Assembly (NCBI GenBank): GCA_965650335.1 | Contig: CBFGOI010000125.1 | Coordinates: 1 to 12,328, forward strand | Reading direction: 5' to 3' | DNA length: 12,328 nucleotides | DNA from: Paradesertivirga sp965650335 | GTDB lineage: Bacteria > Bacteroidota > Bacteroidia > Sphingobacteriales > Sphingobacteriaceae | Part shown: positions 1 to 7,030 of the stretch, piece by piece | How the letters are laid out: each line of letters begins with the position of its first letter | Numbering within the stretch: the first letter of the stretch is position 1 | Position numbers and translations under genes: made by a program | Notes under the pieces: generated by a model | The model's database searches: none | Seen by the model: the letters and a program-made list of their open reading frames with translations, nothing else | Told to the model about the DNA's origin: nothing

Positions 1-313
1 CCTGCTCAATAGCAATAATTTGGTAGCCTTTCTCGCGAAGATCATTTATCGCCTTAACTGTGCTTTCGAAATAGACCCAGTCAATTGATTGTGTGGCGCC
101 TAAGGCAGTTTTTTCGATTTCGCGGTGAGGTGGCTGACCGGTAATTCCGCATAGAACAACTTGTTCAACAGCAAAACCATCGGAGGTTCGAAATATTGAC
201 CCGACATTGTGCAAACTTCTGACGTTATCTAATACTACAACTATTGGAAGTTTTTGCTGCGTTTTGAATTCTTCCACACTTACGCGATTTAATTCATCGA
301 GTTTTAATTTCAT
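1..313 (-). CDS. SpoU/TrmH-family RNA 2'-O-methyltransferase (partial, C-terminus beyond left edge)
   Basis: An open frame starts at an ATG at 313 and runs without a stop to the left edge, giving 104 residues. Residues 24-46 carry the first SPOUT-methyltransferase motif: a beta strand (PIVVVLDN) followed by HNVGSIFRT, with the conserved Asn37, Gly39 and Arg42 of the N-x-G-x-x-x-R signature. A TALGA segment at 69-73 also fits the family. Family members transfer a methyl group from S-adenosylmethionine to a ribose 2'-OH in tRNA or rRNA in the cytoplasm. The short N-terminus, without an L30e-like substrate-binding domain, suggests the single-domain form of about 175-180 residues. The motifs that bind the cofactor knot lie outside the window, so the substrate (tRNA or rRNA, and which position) cannot be assigned. 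A palindrome lies 53-75 bases upstream of the start. Confidence 0.85.
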   Translation of the reverse strand, partial: MKLKLDELNRVSVEEFKTQQKLPIVVVLDNVRSLHNVGSIFRTSDGFAVEQVVLCGITGQPPHREIEKTALGATQSIDWVYFESTVKAINDLREKGYQIIAIEQ

Positions 314-365
314 AATTTGTGAATCCCAGATAGTTTAATGCACAGAGGTAAAGAGTTGTATAAAC

Positions 366-388
366 TTCTATTAAATTCTTTAATAGAA
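366..388. repeat. Perfect 10-bp inverted repeat upstream of the methyltransferase gene
   Basis: TTCTATTAAA and its exact reverse complement TTTAATAGAA are separated by three bases (TTC). Only one base pair in ten is G-C, so it would be a weak RNA hairpin. A DNA-binding site or DNA palindrome is as plausible as a terminator. It lies upstream of a weak promoter-like CAGAGGTA (343-350, reading TACCTCTG on the minus strand), near where a -33 element would sit. What it does is not known. Confidence 0.5.
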
Positions 389-414
389 TTCCCCCGAGAT
401 GAGGTTTTGTTGTG

Positions 415-451
415 ATTAATAATCCGATCCTTTTAGGATCGGATTATTAAT
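415..451 (-). terminator. Strong hairpin downstream of galK
   Basis: A perfect stem of 16 bp (415-430 with 436-451) encloses a five-base loop. The core arms are AATCCGATCC and GGATCGGATT. The hairpin begins 26 bases after the galK stop codon and precedes the methyltransferase gene, so it most likely ends galK transcription. The minus-strand side lacks a long U-tract beyond the stem, although the stem end itself is AT-rich. It is therefore called from its position and stem strength more than from a textbook intrinsic-terminator shape. Confidence 0.65.
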
Positions 452-476
452 TTATGCTTGAGGATTGATGAATGTT

Positions 477-1628
477 TTATAATTCTCGGACGCCTGCACC
501 TATTTCCGAGCTGTAAACAGATGGGGCATATCCTATCTTTTGCGTGTAATACTCGGTGATCTTAGCGCTGAAATCATCAAAATAGTCTTTTTTTACCAAG
601 GCTATTGCACAGCCACCAAATCCTGCGCCTGTCATGCGAGCTCCTGTAACTTCGGGATAGCTCAAGCAAAACTCAACCAAGGTATCCAGTTCTTTTCCTG
701 AAACTTCGTATAGGTTTTTTAATGAGTCGTGTGATGAATACATTAGGTCGCCAAAATCTTTTAAACGATTCTCGGCAAGTGCCACCGCTGCTAATTCAAC
801 TCTGTCATTTTCTTCAACAACGTGTTTTGCACGGTTTAGAATAGTAATGTTAGAGATCAAATGTTTGTGTTTTTCAAAAGTTTCAGAATTAATATCACAT
901 AGATTATTAATCTGAAGCTCTTGCTGCAAAGCTTTTAAAGCTGTTTCACATTCACTAACGCGCTCATTATACTTGGATTCAGCAAGTTTTCTTGGCTTAT
1001 TAGTGTTAATAATGGCAAGTAAATGGTCGCCAAGGTTGCAATCGACAGCCTGGTAGTCCAGTGTTTCGCAGTTTAGTTTTAGCGCTTTGTCCTTTTCTCC
1101 GAACGTCACAGCGAACTGATCCATTATCCCTGAATTTACACCGATGAACTCGTTTTCGACTTTTTTACTTAATAAAACGATGTCCAGTTTAGAAAAACCG
1201 GCGTTAAATAAACTGTTGAAGGCATATGCAGTAACGATTTCGATAGATGCTGAGGAAGACAATCCTGCACCAATTGGTAGATCGCCGAAAAAAAGCATAT
1301 CCAAACCTTGAATCTGCTTGCCTTCTTTTATGAAATTATGTATAACTCCCAGAGGGTAGTTAAACCATGTCTCTCCGGTTTTTTCATAGAAGTCCTTCAC
1401 CGGTATATCTAAGACTTCATTAAAATTTGTACTTCTGAATCTGAAAATGCCATCGGCATTAGGTGCTGTTAAAAGTGTAGTTCCATAGGTAATAGCGCAT
1501 GGCATTACCAAGCCGCCGTTATAATCTATATGTTCTCCGATGAGATTGACTCTACCGGGAGCGAAAAATATGTTTGTGTTTTCCTGATTAAATAGCTCTT
1601 TGAATTGTTCTTTTAAACGTTCTGACAT
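477..1628 (-). CDS. galK: Galactokinase
   Basis: This 383-residue protein has the length of bacterial galactokinases. It belongs to the GHMP kinase family, which phosphorylates alpha-D-galactose to galactose-1-phosphate with ATP in the Leloir pathway. All three family motifs are present. The galactokinase signature GRVNLIGEHIDY lies at residues 25-36. The ATP-binding LPIGAGLSSSAS lies at 117-128. The C-terminal TGAGFGGC lies at 333-340. The catalytic pair is visible as Arg26 and Asp170 (in SGIMDQF), and Glu32, His33 and Asp35 should contact the sugar. No other Leloir gene (galT, galE, galM) or sugar transporter lies in the window. A hairpin follows the gene, and the neighbour upstream ends in its own terminator, so galK appears monocistronic. 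The ATG at 1628 puts the galactokinase signature at its usual distance from the N-terminus. Confidence 0.97.
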   Translation of the reverse strand: MSERLKEQFKELFNQENTNIFFAPGRVNLIGEHIDYNGGLVMPCAITYGTTLLTAPNADGIFRFRSTNFNEVLDIPVKDFYEKTGETWFNYPLGVIHNFIKEGKQIQGLDMLFFGDLPIGAGLSSSASIEIVTAYAFNSLFNAGFSKLDIVLLSKKVENEFIGVNSGIMDQFAVTFGEKDKALKLNCETLDYQAVDCNLGDHLLAIINTNKPRKLAESKYNERVSECETALKALQQELQINNLCDINSETFEKHKHLISNITILNRAKHVVEENDRVELAAVALAENRLKDFGDLMYSSHDSLKNLYEVSGKELDTLVEFCLSYPEVTGARMTGAGFGGCAIALVKKDYFDDFSAKITEYYTQKIGYAPSVYSSEIGAGVREL

Positions 1629-1647
1629 AATGCTTTAAATGAATCGG

Positions 1648-1655
1648 CTAAATTA
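1648..1655 (-). promoter_or_regulatory. Possible -7 promoter element of galK
   Basis: On the minus strand this reads TAATTTAG, one mismatch from the Bacteroidota -7 consensus TAnnTTTG. It lies 19 bases before the galK ATG, about the spacing seen for the better promoters of the two secreted-protein genes (21-22 bases). No TTTG sits at the expected -33 position, so the assignment is weak. Confidence 0.3.
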
Positions 1656-1773
1656 TAATAATTTTTTAGCAGTAATATAGATTTTGAATTAAAGCAATAA
1701 TTTTGAGGGAGATTTTTATAATTCTTTTCTATCTATTTACAGAACACACGATTTAAAAAGGTGATAAATAAAA

Positions 1774-1802
1774 AGAGAATCGACAACATCTGACGATTCT
1801 CT
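1774..1802 (-). terminator. Intrinsic terminator of the first secreted-protein gene
   Basis: On the minus strand the sequence is a 9-bp stem, AGAGAATCG paired with CGATTCTCT, around an 11-base loop. A T-rich run (TTTTTATTTAT) follows directly. The hairpin lies 37 bases past the stop codon of the gene ending at 1839 and ahead of galK. The stem plus U-tract is the classical Rho-independent form, which makes the galK and secreted-protein transcripts separate. Confidence 0.8.
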
Positions 1803-1838
1803 GGTAAGTAGATTAAAATATTATGTTTTTATAGCTGT

Positions 1839-2321
1839 TTATAAATTTATCGTTTTAAAAAGCGTAACAGATAGTGATGGGGACACGCTCACATAGAGTT
1901 GTTTCGTTTCGTTAATTAAATCAACCCAATAGGTGCCTAAATCATTAAAATCACTATTTCCCTCTGGCCTGCCAACAATTTTTAAGGCTGAAGAAAACGA
2001 GTAGTCTTTAAATTTTTTTTCCATTTCGGTGCGGGCTTTTTCAGGTAATTGATCATAGGTTAAATATTCCACCGCTCCAAGGTAGCTTCCTTGTAAATCG
2101 TATAAGGCGGCCATCTTTTTTCCTTCAGAAGTAAAAGTGGCTTTAACGTATTGCTGGTTTATTCTCCAGGCAATATCTTTTGCCGATTTAAATTCATCTT
2201 CAAATTGTCTGAGAGTTGCGTAAGAAACTTTCTTTACATCATCTTTTAGATCAGTCAGGTCAATTGCAAACGAACTTGCTGTTACAAAGACTAAGGCGAT
2301 AATAAATAATAATTTTTTCAT
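1839..2321 (-). CDS. Secreted PepSY-like small protein, paralog A
   Basis: This 160-residue protein has a clear Sec signal peptide: MKK, a hydrophobic core, and likely cleavage after Ala19 in the SSFA context. No lipobox Cys is present, so the product should be a soluble periplasmic or exported protein. The mature part appears to have two alpha-then-beta units. A helix at about 36-47 leads into strands containing YVKATF, MAALYDL and YLGAVEYL. A second helix starts at YDQLP and leads to YWVDLINE and LYVSVSPSL. That plan resembles the Bacteroidota beta-lactamase-inhibitor-like/PepSY-like family. The family assignment rests on pattern recognition, and no catalytic residues are evident. By hand alignment it is about 55% identical over roughly 130 residues to the neighbour at 2598-3098. 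It has its own promoter-like element and terminator, so it is probably transcribed alone. Function is unknown. Confidence 0.85.
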   Translation of the reverse strand: MKKLLFIIALVFVTASSFAIDLTDLKDDVKKVSYATLRQFEDEFKSAKDIAWRINQQYVKATFTSEGKKMAALYDLQGSYLGAVEYLTYDQLPEKARTEMEKKFKDYSFSSALKIVGRPEGNSDFNDLGTYWVDLINETKQLYVSVSPSLSVTLFKTINL

Positions 2322-2342
2322 GGTATTAAATTAAATTCTCAA

Positions 2343-2350
2343 CAAATATA
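2343..2350 (-). promoter_or_regulatory. -7 promoter element of paralog A
   Basis: The minus strand reads TATATTTG, an exact match to the Bacteroidota -7 consensus TAnnTTTG, 21 bases before the ATG at 2321. The expected -33 position has GTGA, not TTTG, so this promoter looks weaker than that of paralog B. The leader after it shares ATTTAATTTAA with the leader of paralog B. Confidence 0.55.
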
Positions 2351-2554
2351 GCTATGTTTTGAAAATAGTATCACGAAATTCCAGTTTTTATGTAAATTTA
2401 ATAATTACTTAACATGCATATGGAAATTTTCAAAGGTGTCTCAAATGAGGTTTTTCTATAATGGGCGATTCCTGAGATCTTCCTGGAGTTTGAATTACGA
2501 AAGAGCAAAGAGGTATTGGAGGAAGGATTTAGCAATAGTTAATAAAATAGAAAA

Positions 2555-2573
2555 GCCGTCTTATTCAGACGGC
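2555..2573 (-). terminator. Intrinsic terminator of paralog B
   Basis: On the minus strand GCCGTC pairs with GACGGC around the loop TGAATAA and is followed by TTTTCTATTTTATT. The A-rich flank (GAAAG) can extend the stem. It begins 24 bases after the stop codon of the gene ending at 2598. A GC-rich stem with a U-tract is a standard Rho-independent terminator, so readthrough from paralog B into paralog A should be limited. Confidence 0.85.
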
Positions 2574-2597
2574 CTTTCTAAAATCACTGATTGTTAT

Positions 2598-3098
2598 CTA
2601 GTTTTTTGCAAGGGTTTCAAAATTTGTGCTTTTATAAAGCGCCACATCGGTTTTAGGTGAAACGTTGATATAAATTCGTTCACTTTCGTTAGCTAAATCG
2701 ACCCAGTATGAACCAACATCATTAAATGATGAGTTATCGGTTGGTCTGCTCACGATTTTGCGAGCTGAAACGAAAGCGAAATCTTTATATTTGTTTTTGA
2801 TTTCCGTTTTTGCTTTATAGGGCAATTGATCATAAGAAATATATTCGATTGACCCAACAAAATTCCCGTCCAGATCGTAGAGGGCTGCCATTCTTTTTCC
2901 TGATGAGAAAAAGGAAGCTTTAACATATTTCTCATTAACTATCCATGACACATTTTTTGCTGTGCTAAATTCTTGCTGAAATTGTGAAAGTGCTGAAGAA
3001 GAAACTTTTTTAACAGCTATATTTCTTTTTGTTTTTTCGATGGCAAATATGCCTGGGATTATTAAAGATAAAACGATAATTAATAATATTCTTTTCAT
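2598..3098 (-). CDS. Secreted PepSY-like small protein, paralog B
   Basis: This 166-residue protein has a Sec signal peptide (MKR plus a long hydrophobic core) with probable cleavage after Ala19 in the GIFA context and no lipobox. It is the tandem paralog of the gene at 1839-2321. Strictly shared segments include VKKVS, YVKA, MAALYDL, YDQLP, FND, YWVDL and VSP, with about 55% identity overall by hand. The same two helix-plus-sheet units are visible, and it ends with a six-residue extension (ETLAKN) lacking in its partner. Similarity to PepSY-like/BLIP-like small periplasmic proteins is inferred from this layout, and the biological role is unknown. The gene has the best-matching promoter in the window just upstream and a strong terminator just downstream, so it is probably an independent transcript. 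Confidence 0.87.
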   Translation of the reverse strand: MKRILLIIVLSLIIPGIFAIEKTKRNIAVKKVSSSALSQFQQEFSTAKNVSWIVNEKYVKASFFSSGKRMAALYDLDGNFVGSIEYISYDQLPYKAKTEIKNKYKDFAFVSARKIVSRPTDNSSFNDVGSYWVDLANESERIYINVSPKTDVALYKSTNFETLAKN

Positions 3099-3120
3099 AG
3101 TATTTAAATTAAATCCATAA

Positions 3121-3152
3121 CAAAGGTAGTGTGTGGATGATAATAATTCAAA
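3121..3152 (-). promoter_or_regulatory. Bacteroidota-type promoter of paralog B (TTTG-N20-TACCTTTG)
   Basis: On the minus strand TTTG (3152-3149) is followed by exactly 20 bases and then TACCTTTG (3128-3121). Both elements match the published Bacteroidota primary-sigma consensus, TTTG at -33 and TAnnTTTG at -7. The -7 box ends 22 bases before the ATG at 3098, giving a leader of roughly 15 nt. There is no purine-rich Shine-Dalgarno site in the leader (ATTTAATTTAAATACT), which is common in this phylum. Confidence 0.75.
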
Positions 3153-3375
3153 AAAAATTCAATTATTATGACATATTAATAAAATTATGTAAGATTTGTT
3201 AAAATTTAAAAAAAGGCCGTTGTTGTTAGTCTGGTTTTTATGAAATTCTTAAAATAATTAAGGCTGAGTTTAACCGGCGGCATCAGAGCTTCGGTATATA
3301 ATACATTATAATTGTTGATAAGCATTTTTGTATTTATCATCTTATAAATCCAAATTCGCAGAATGGATTACATGT

Positions 3376-5622
3376 ATGGAAAACAATAAGGGATATTCTA
3401 AGCAAGTTGCCGGAGAGTTGTCAATTACAGAAAAGCAAGTTGCCTCCACCATAACTTTATTAGAAGAAGGAGCTACCGTTCCGTTTATTTCAAGATATCG
3501 GAAAGAATTAACAGGAAGTCTTGATGAGGTTCAGATTGCTGCTATTCGGGATCGGGTTGAACAATTAAAAGAATTAGACAAAAGAAAAGAAGCGATCCTT
3601 AAATCCTTAACAGAGTTAAGAAAGCTTACGCCTGACTTAGAAAGCCAAGTGAATGGTGCAGAAACCCTGAGCTTGCTGGAAGATATTTATCTTCCTTATC
3701 GTCCAAAGAGGAAAACCCGGGCCAGTGTCGCAAGGGAAAAAGGATTGCAGCCTCTCGCCGATTTGATAATGGCTCAAAATAAATTTGACTTAAGTACAGA
3801 GGCCTCCAGATACATTGATGCCGAAAAAGGCATTTCTACAGAAGATGAAGCGTTGGCCGGGGCTAGAGATATCATCGCTGAGTTTATTAGTGAACATACC
3901 GAAGCAAGAGCGGTGATAAGGCAATTGTTTCTGGATAAGGGAGTTTTTCAGTCAAAAGTGATATCTGGAAAGGAAGTTGAAGGAGTAAAGTACCAGGATT
4001 ATTTTGACTGGACCGAATCTGTGAAAACAGCACCTTCGCATAGAATACTTGCACTTAGAAGAGCTGAAAAGGAGTTGATTCTTTCGTTGGATGTTTTTCC
4101 ACCGATTGAAGATGCCGTCAGTATGCTTGAAAAGATATTTATAAATGCAAATAATAATGTTTCTGAACAGGTAAAGCTTGCTGTGAGTGATGCCTATAAA
4201 CGCTTGTTAAAGCCCTCGATGGAAACAGAAATACGTTTGCTAACCAAGAGAAGGGCGGATGAAGAAGCTATTCGCGTTTTTGCAGAGAATGCCAGACAGT
4301 TATTACTTGCGGCTCCTTTAGGGCAAAAACGTGTAATGGCAATCGACCCGGGATTCAGAACAGGTTGTAAAGTTGTTTGTTTAGATGCACAGGGTCAGCT
4401 AGTCGAAAATACAAATATTTACCCGCACAGCGGCGCCGGCGGTTTAGCTGAAGCAGAAAAAACTATCCCATTTTTAGTGTCGAAATATCAGATTGAAGCC
4501 ATCGCCATTGGTAATGGTACAGCTGGAAGAGAAACGGAGGCGTTTGTTAGAAAGTTAAATCTACCAGAGGTAATTGTAGTAATGGTGAATGAAAGTGGCG
4601 CTTCCATTTATTCTGCCTCTGATGCAGCTAGAGAGGAGTTTCCTGACAAGGATGTTACGGTTAGAGGAGCGGTTTCAATTGGTAGACGATTAACTGATCC
4701 ATTGGCAGAGCTTGTTAAAATAGATCCTAAATCTATTGGTGTTGGTCAATACCAGCATGATGTAGATCAAAATAAACTTCAAACATCCTTGGATGATACT
4801 GTTATCAGCTGCGTAAATGCTGTTGGTGTTGAACTTAATACAGCTTCGAAACAAATACTGTCTTACATATCCGGATTAGGCCCGCAGATAGCACAAAATA
4901 TTGTCGATTATCGAAATATGAATGGAGCTTTCAAGAAGCGTGAGGAGCTTAAGAAAGTTGCCAGGCTTGGCGATAAAGCTTTTGAGCAGGCTGCCGGATT
5001 TTTACGGATAAGAAATGCAGAACATCCCCTTGATGCCAGCGCGGTACACCCGGAGCGGTATGCATTGGTTGAACAAATGGCTAAGGATTTGAATTGCAGT
5101 GTGGCTGATTTGATGAAGGACGAGAGTCTGCGAAAAAGAATTGCCATTCAACGGTATGTGAGTGATTCAGCAGGTTTACCCACTTTGAATGATATCATCC
5201 AGGAACTGGCGAAACCTGGTCGCGATCCAAGAGAGCAATTCGAAGCATTTAGCTTTACTGAGGGAATTAATAGTATCTCAGACTTAAAAGTTGGAATGAC
5301 ACTTCCCGGAATTGTAACGAATATCACCAACTTTGGTGCCTTTGTTGATATTGGTGTTCATCAGGATGGTTTGGTGCATCTAAGCCAGCTATCTAATCGC
5401 TTCGTTAAGGATCCTAACGAAGTAGTTAAGGTTCATCAGCAGGTTGAAGTTACTGTCACCGAAGTGGATGTAAACCGGAAACGAATTGCTTTATCAATGA
5501 AGAAGGATGAGCCACAACGGAAAACGAGTTCTGTAAAAGCTCAGTCAGCTAAACACAAACAGCAAAAACCAGAGACGGATATGAGCGATAAACTGGCTGC
5601 CTTGCGACAAAAATTTTCCTAG
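3376..5622 (+). CDS. tex: Tex, S1-domain RNA-binding transcription accessory protein
   Basis: The product is 748 residues from the ATG at 3376. Tex proteins bind nucleic acid and associate with transcription complexes, and they are widely conserved. Domains in order are: an N-terminal helical Tex_N region (GATVPFISRYRKELTG near residues 32-47); a YqgF/RuvC-like domain opening with RVMAIDPGFRTG at about 319-330; helix-hairpin-helix repeats at about 483-544 (ISGLGPQIAQNIVDYRN and the following KKREEL-KKVARLG); and an S1 RNA-binding domain at about 636-709 (GIVTNITNFGAFVDIG, DGLVHLSQLS). A short lysine-rich tail follows. The frame can be opened 16 codons earlier at a TTG (3328), but those residues (YLSSYKSKFAEWITC) do not look like Tex, and MENNKGYSKQVAGEL is the family-like start. 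No strong promoter or Shine-Dalgarno site is apparent. The gene is followed by 105 bases before the patatin gene. Confidence 0.96.
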   Translation: MENNKGYSKQVAGELSITEKQVASTITLLEEGATVPFISRYRKELTGSLDEVQIAAIRDRVEQLKELDKRKEAILKSLTELRKLTPDLESQVNGAETLSLLEDIYLPYRPKRKTRASVAREKGLQPLADLIMAQNKFDLSTEASRYIDAEKGISTEDEALAGARDIIAEFISEHTEARAVIRQLFLDKGVFQSKVISGKEVEGVKYQDYFDWTESVKTAPSHRILALRRAEKELILSLDVFPPIEDAVSMLEKIFINANNNVSEQVKLAVSDAYKRLLKPSMETEIRLLTKRRADEEAIRVFAENARQLLLAAPLGQKRVMAIDPGFRTGCKVVCLDAQGQLVENTNIYPHSGAGGLAEAEKTIPFLVSKYQIEAIAIGNGTAGRETEAFVRKLNLPEVIVVMVNESGASIYSASDAAREEFPDKDVTVRGAVSIGRRLTDPLAELVKIDPKSIGVGQYQHDVDQNKLQTSLDDTVISCVNAVGVELNTASKQILSYISGLGPQIAQNIVDYRNMNGAFKKREELKKVARLGDKAFEQAAGFLRIRNAEHPLDASAVHPERYALVEQMAKDLNCSVADLMKDESLRKRIAIQRYVSDSAGLPTLNDIIQELAKPGRDPREQFEAFSFTEGINSISDLKVGMTLPGIVTNITNFGAFVDIGVHQDGLVHLSQLSNRFVKDPNEVVKVHQQVEVTVTEVDVNRKRIALSMKKDEPQRKTSSVKAQSAKHKQQKPETDMSDKLAALRQKFS

Positions 5623-5676
5623 CTGGCTAAAAAGCATAAACTGGGATAGTAGCCGAAGTGTTTAATAGGAATCTTT

Positions 5677-5708
5677 TTTGATTAATAATAAATTTTTTCC
5701 TATATTTT
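5677..5708 (+). promoter_or_regulatory. Probable promoter of the patatin gene (TTTG-N20-TATATTTT)
   Basis: TTTG (5677-5680) is separated by exactly 20 bases from TATATTTT (5701-5708), one mismatch from TAnnTTTG. The spacing is identical to that of the promoter at 3121-3152. The -7 box ends 19 bases before the TTG at 5728, close to the 21-22 bases at the two secreted-protein genes, so the patatin gene is probably transcribed independently of tex. Confidence 0.5.
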
Positions 5709-5727
5709 AGTGTAATAACTGTGGTAG

Positions 5728-6840
5728 TTGAGTAAGCTTGTGCGAAGTATTCGTCATTTGTTTAAAAGTGCTGTTAAGTGGGTTTCCGGCTCGCCCCTGC
5801 CTCCGAATGCTTTAAAGAGAAAAAGGATTTTATCGATTGACGGTGGCGGCATGCGTGGTATTATTGCGGGTCAGATCCTTGTTGTACTTGAAAAAAAGCT
5901 TCAAAAAAAATCCGGTAATCCAAACGCACGCCTGGCCGACTATTTCGATTTTTTTGCCGGTACCAGTACAGGAGGTATCCTCACTTGCCTTTATTTGTGC
6001 CCCTCCGAAGATGATCCGGCAAAAGCCCGTTACAGTGCAGAAGAAGCCATCGGGCTTTACATAAAGAATGGCTTCGAAATTTTCAAACTCTCAATATGGA
6101 AAAAGCTGTCCAATCCTGAAGGAATTATTCATGAAATCTATAATGTAATAGAACTGGAAAAAATTCTCAAAAAGTATTTTGGAACCTTAAAATTGAGCAA
6201 TTTATTGAAGCCATGTCTCATCACCTCTTTTAATATTAACAAACGAACACCGCATTTTTTTGCTCAGCATGAAGCTGTTAAATTTGGAGATTCGAACGAT
6301 TTTTTTGTTTGTGATGTATGTCGGGCAACCTCGGCTGCTCCCACCTATTTCGAAACGGCATTGATAAAGTCGATCAGCGATGTTTCGTACCCTTTAGTGG
6401 ATGGGGGCGTTTTTGCTAACAATCCCGCGATGTGTGCCTATTCAGAAGTTCAAAATGCTAAAGGTTTCCCCTCTGCAAAGGATATGTTTATCGTTTCCAT
6501 TGGTACGAACGTTTCAAAAAGACCTCTTCAAATCAATAATGCTATAGGCTGGGGGTCAATTGCATGGTCAAGGCCAATGATTGATCTTATGATGACCACC
6601 GCTTCGGAAACAATCGATTTTTATCTGAAAAAAATATTTGCAGCCGGGGGTAATGGCCAGAATTATATTAGAATACAACCCGGCAGTTTTCATAAAGCTA
6701 AACCAAGAATAGACAATGCCACGCCACAAAATATTCAGGCATTGATTGAAGTGGGAAATATCACAGCTATGGATTATTCTGACGAATTGGATCGTATTGC
6801 GGATGTATTATTGGAAGGCTCCGAACCTCTGGAATTTTAA
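5728..6840 (+). CDS. Patatin-like phospholipase (serine acyl hydrolase), non-ATG start
   Basis: This 370-residue protein has the full patatin catalytic set. The oxyanion-hole loop DGGGMRG lies at 38-44 and the nucleophile elbow GTSTG at 78-82 with Ser80. The catalytic Asp225 is in DGGVFANNP. The conserved ATSAAPTYF follows helix four at 200-208. Patatins use a Ser-Asp dyad to cleave acyl esters of phospholipids. No signal peptide is present. Residues 4-20 (LVRSIRHLFKSAVKWVS) form a basic amphipathic stretch that could lie on a membrane. There is no ATG before the catalytic core. An in-frame TAG directly precedes the TTG at 5728, so translation starts at that TTG, at GTG 5740, or later. The promoter spacing favours the TTG. 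Close relatives include phospholipase effectors of CBASS defence (CapV type), but no nucleotide cyclase gene is adjacent, so a housekeeping lipase role is preferred. Confidence 0.9.
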   Translation: MSKLVRSIRHLFKSAVKWVSGSPLPPNALKRKRILSIDGGGMRGIIAGQILVVLEKKLQKKSGNPNARLADYFDFFAGTSTGGILTCLYLCPSEDDPAKARYSAEEAIGLYIKNGFEIFKLSIWKKLSNPEGIIHEIYNVIELEKILKKYFGTLKLSNLLKPCLITSFNINKRTPHFFAQHEAVKFGDSNDFFVCDVCRATSAAPTYFETALIKSISDVSYPLVDGGVFANNPAMCAYSEVQNAKGFPSAKDMFIVSIGTNVSKRPLQINNAIGWGSIAWSRPMIDLMMTTASETIDFYLKKIFAAGGNGQNYIRIQPGSFHKAKPRIDNATPQNIQALIEVGNITAMDYSDELDRIADVLLEGSEPLEF

Positions 6841-6917
6841 AGGTTATTTACTTTCGGGGGTATTTATCGGACTGAGAATACTGCCTGTGTTTTACAGTAA
6901 TATCTAGAAGGGTGGGC

Positions 6918-6929
6918 CCTAAGCTTAGG
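6918..6929. repeat. 12-bp perfect palindrome CCTAAGCTTAGG
   Basis: A self-complementary 12-mer lies about 80 bases after the patatin stop. The 280-base gap 6841-7120 also holds an inverted pair of ATCGAT boxes near its right end, and I find no gene or clear terminator in it. The palindrome could be a protein-binding site or chance. Confidence 0.3.
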
Positions 6930-7030
6930 AATTTATAATCTGCTTTCGTGTTCTTTTGCGGTTGAAATACTTCAGAGAATTTCGTATATTGACTAGTGGA
7001 ATCTTGTTGGATTGTTAGCCAGCTTAGTTG

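Noticed and set aside
2436..2660. Plus-strand frame of 74 codons between the two secreted-protein genes
   Set aside because: It starts at GTG, runs through the terminator hairpin of paralog B and overlaps the 3' end of that gene on the opposite strand. The product has no recognisable features.
3328..3375. Upstream TTG start for tex
   Set aside because: The 16 extra residues do not resemble Tex N-termini, while the ATG at 3376 gives a family-like start.
5665..5702. TAGGAA...TTCCTA inverted arms after tex as a terminator
   Set aside because: Arms are only six base pairs, the interior does not pair, and the segment is better explained as the patatin promoter region.
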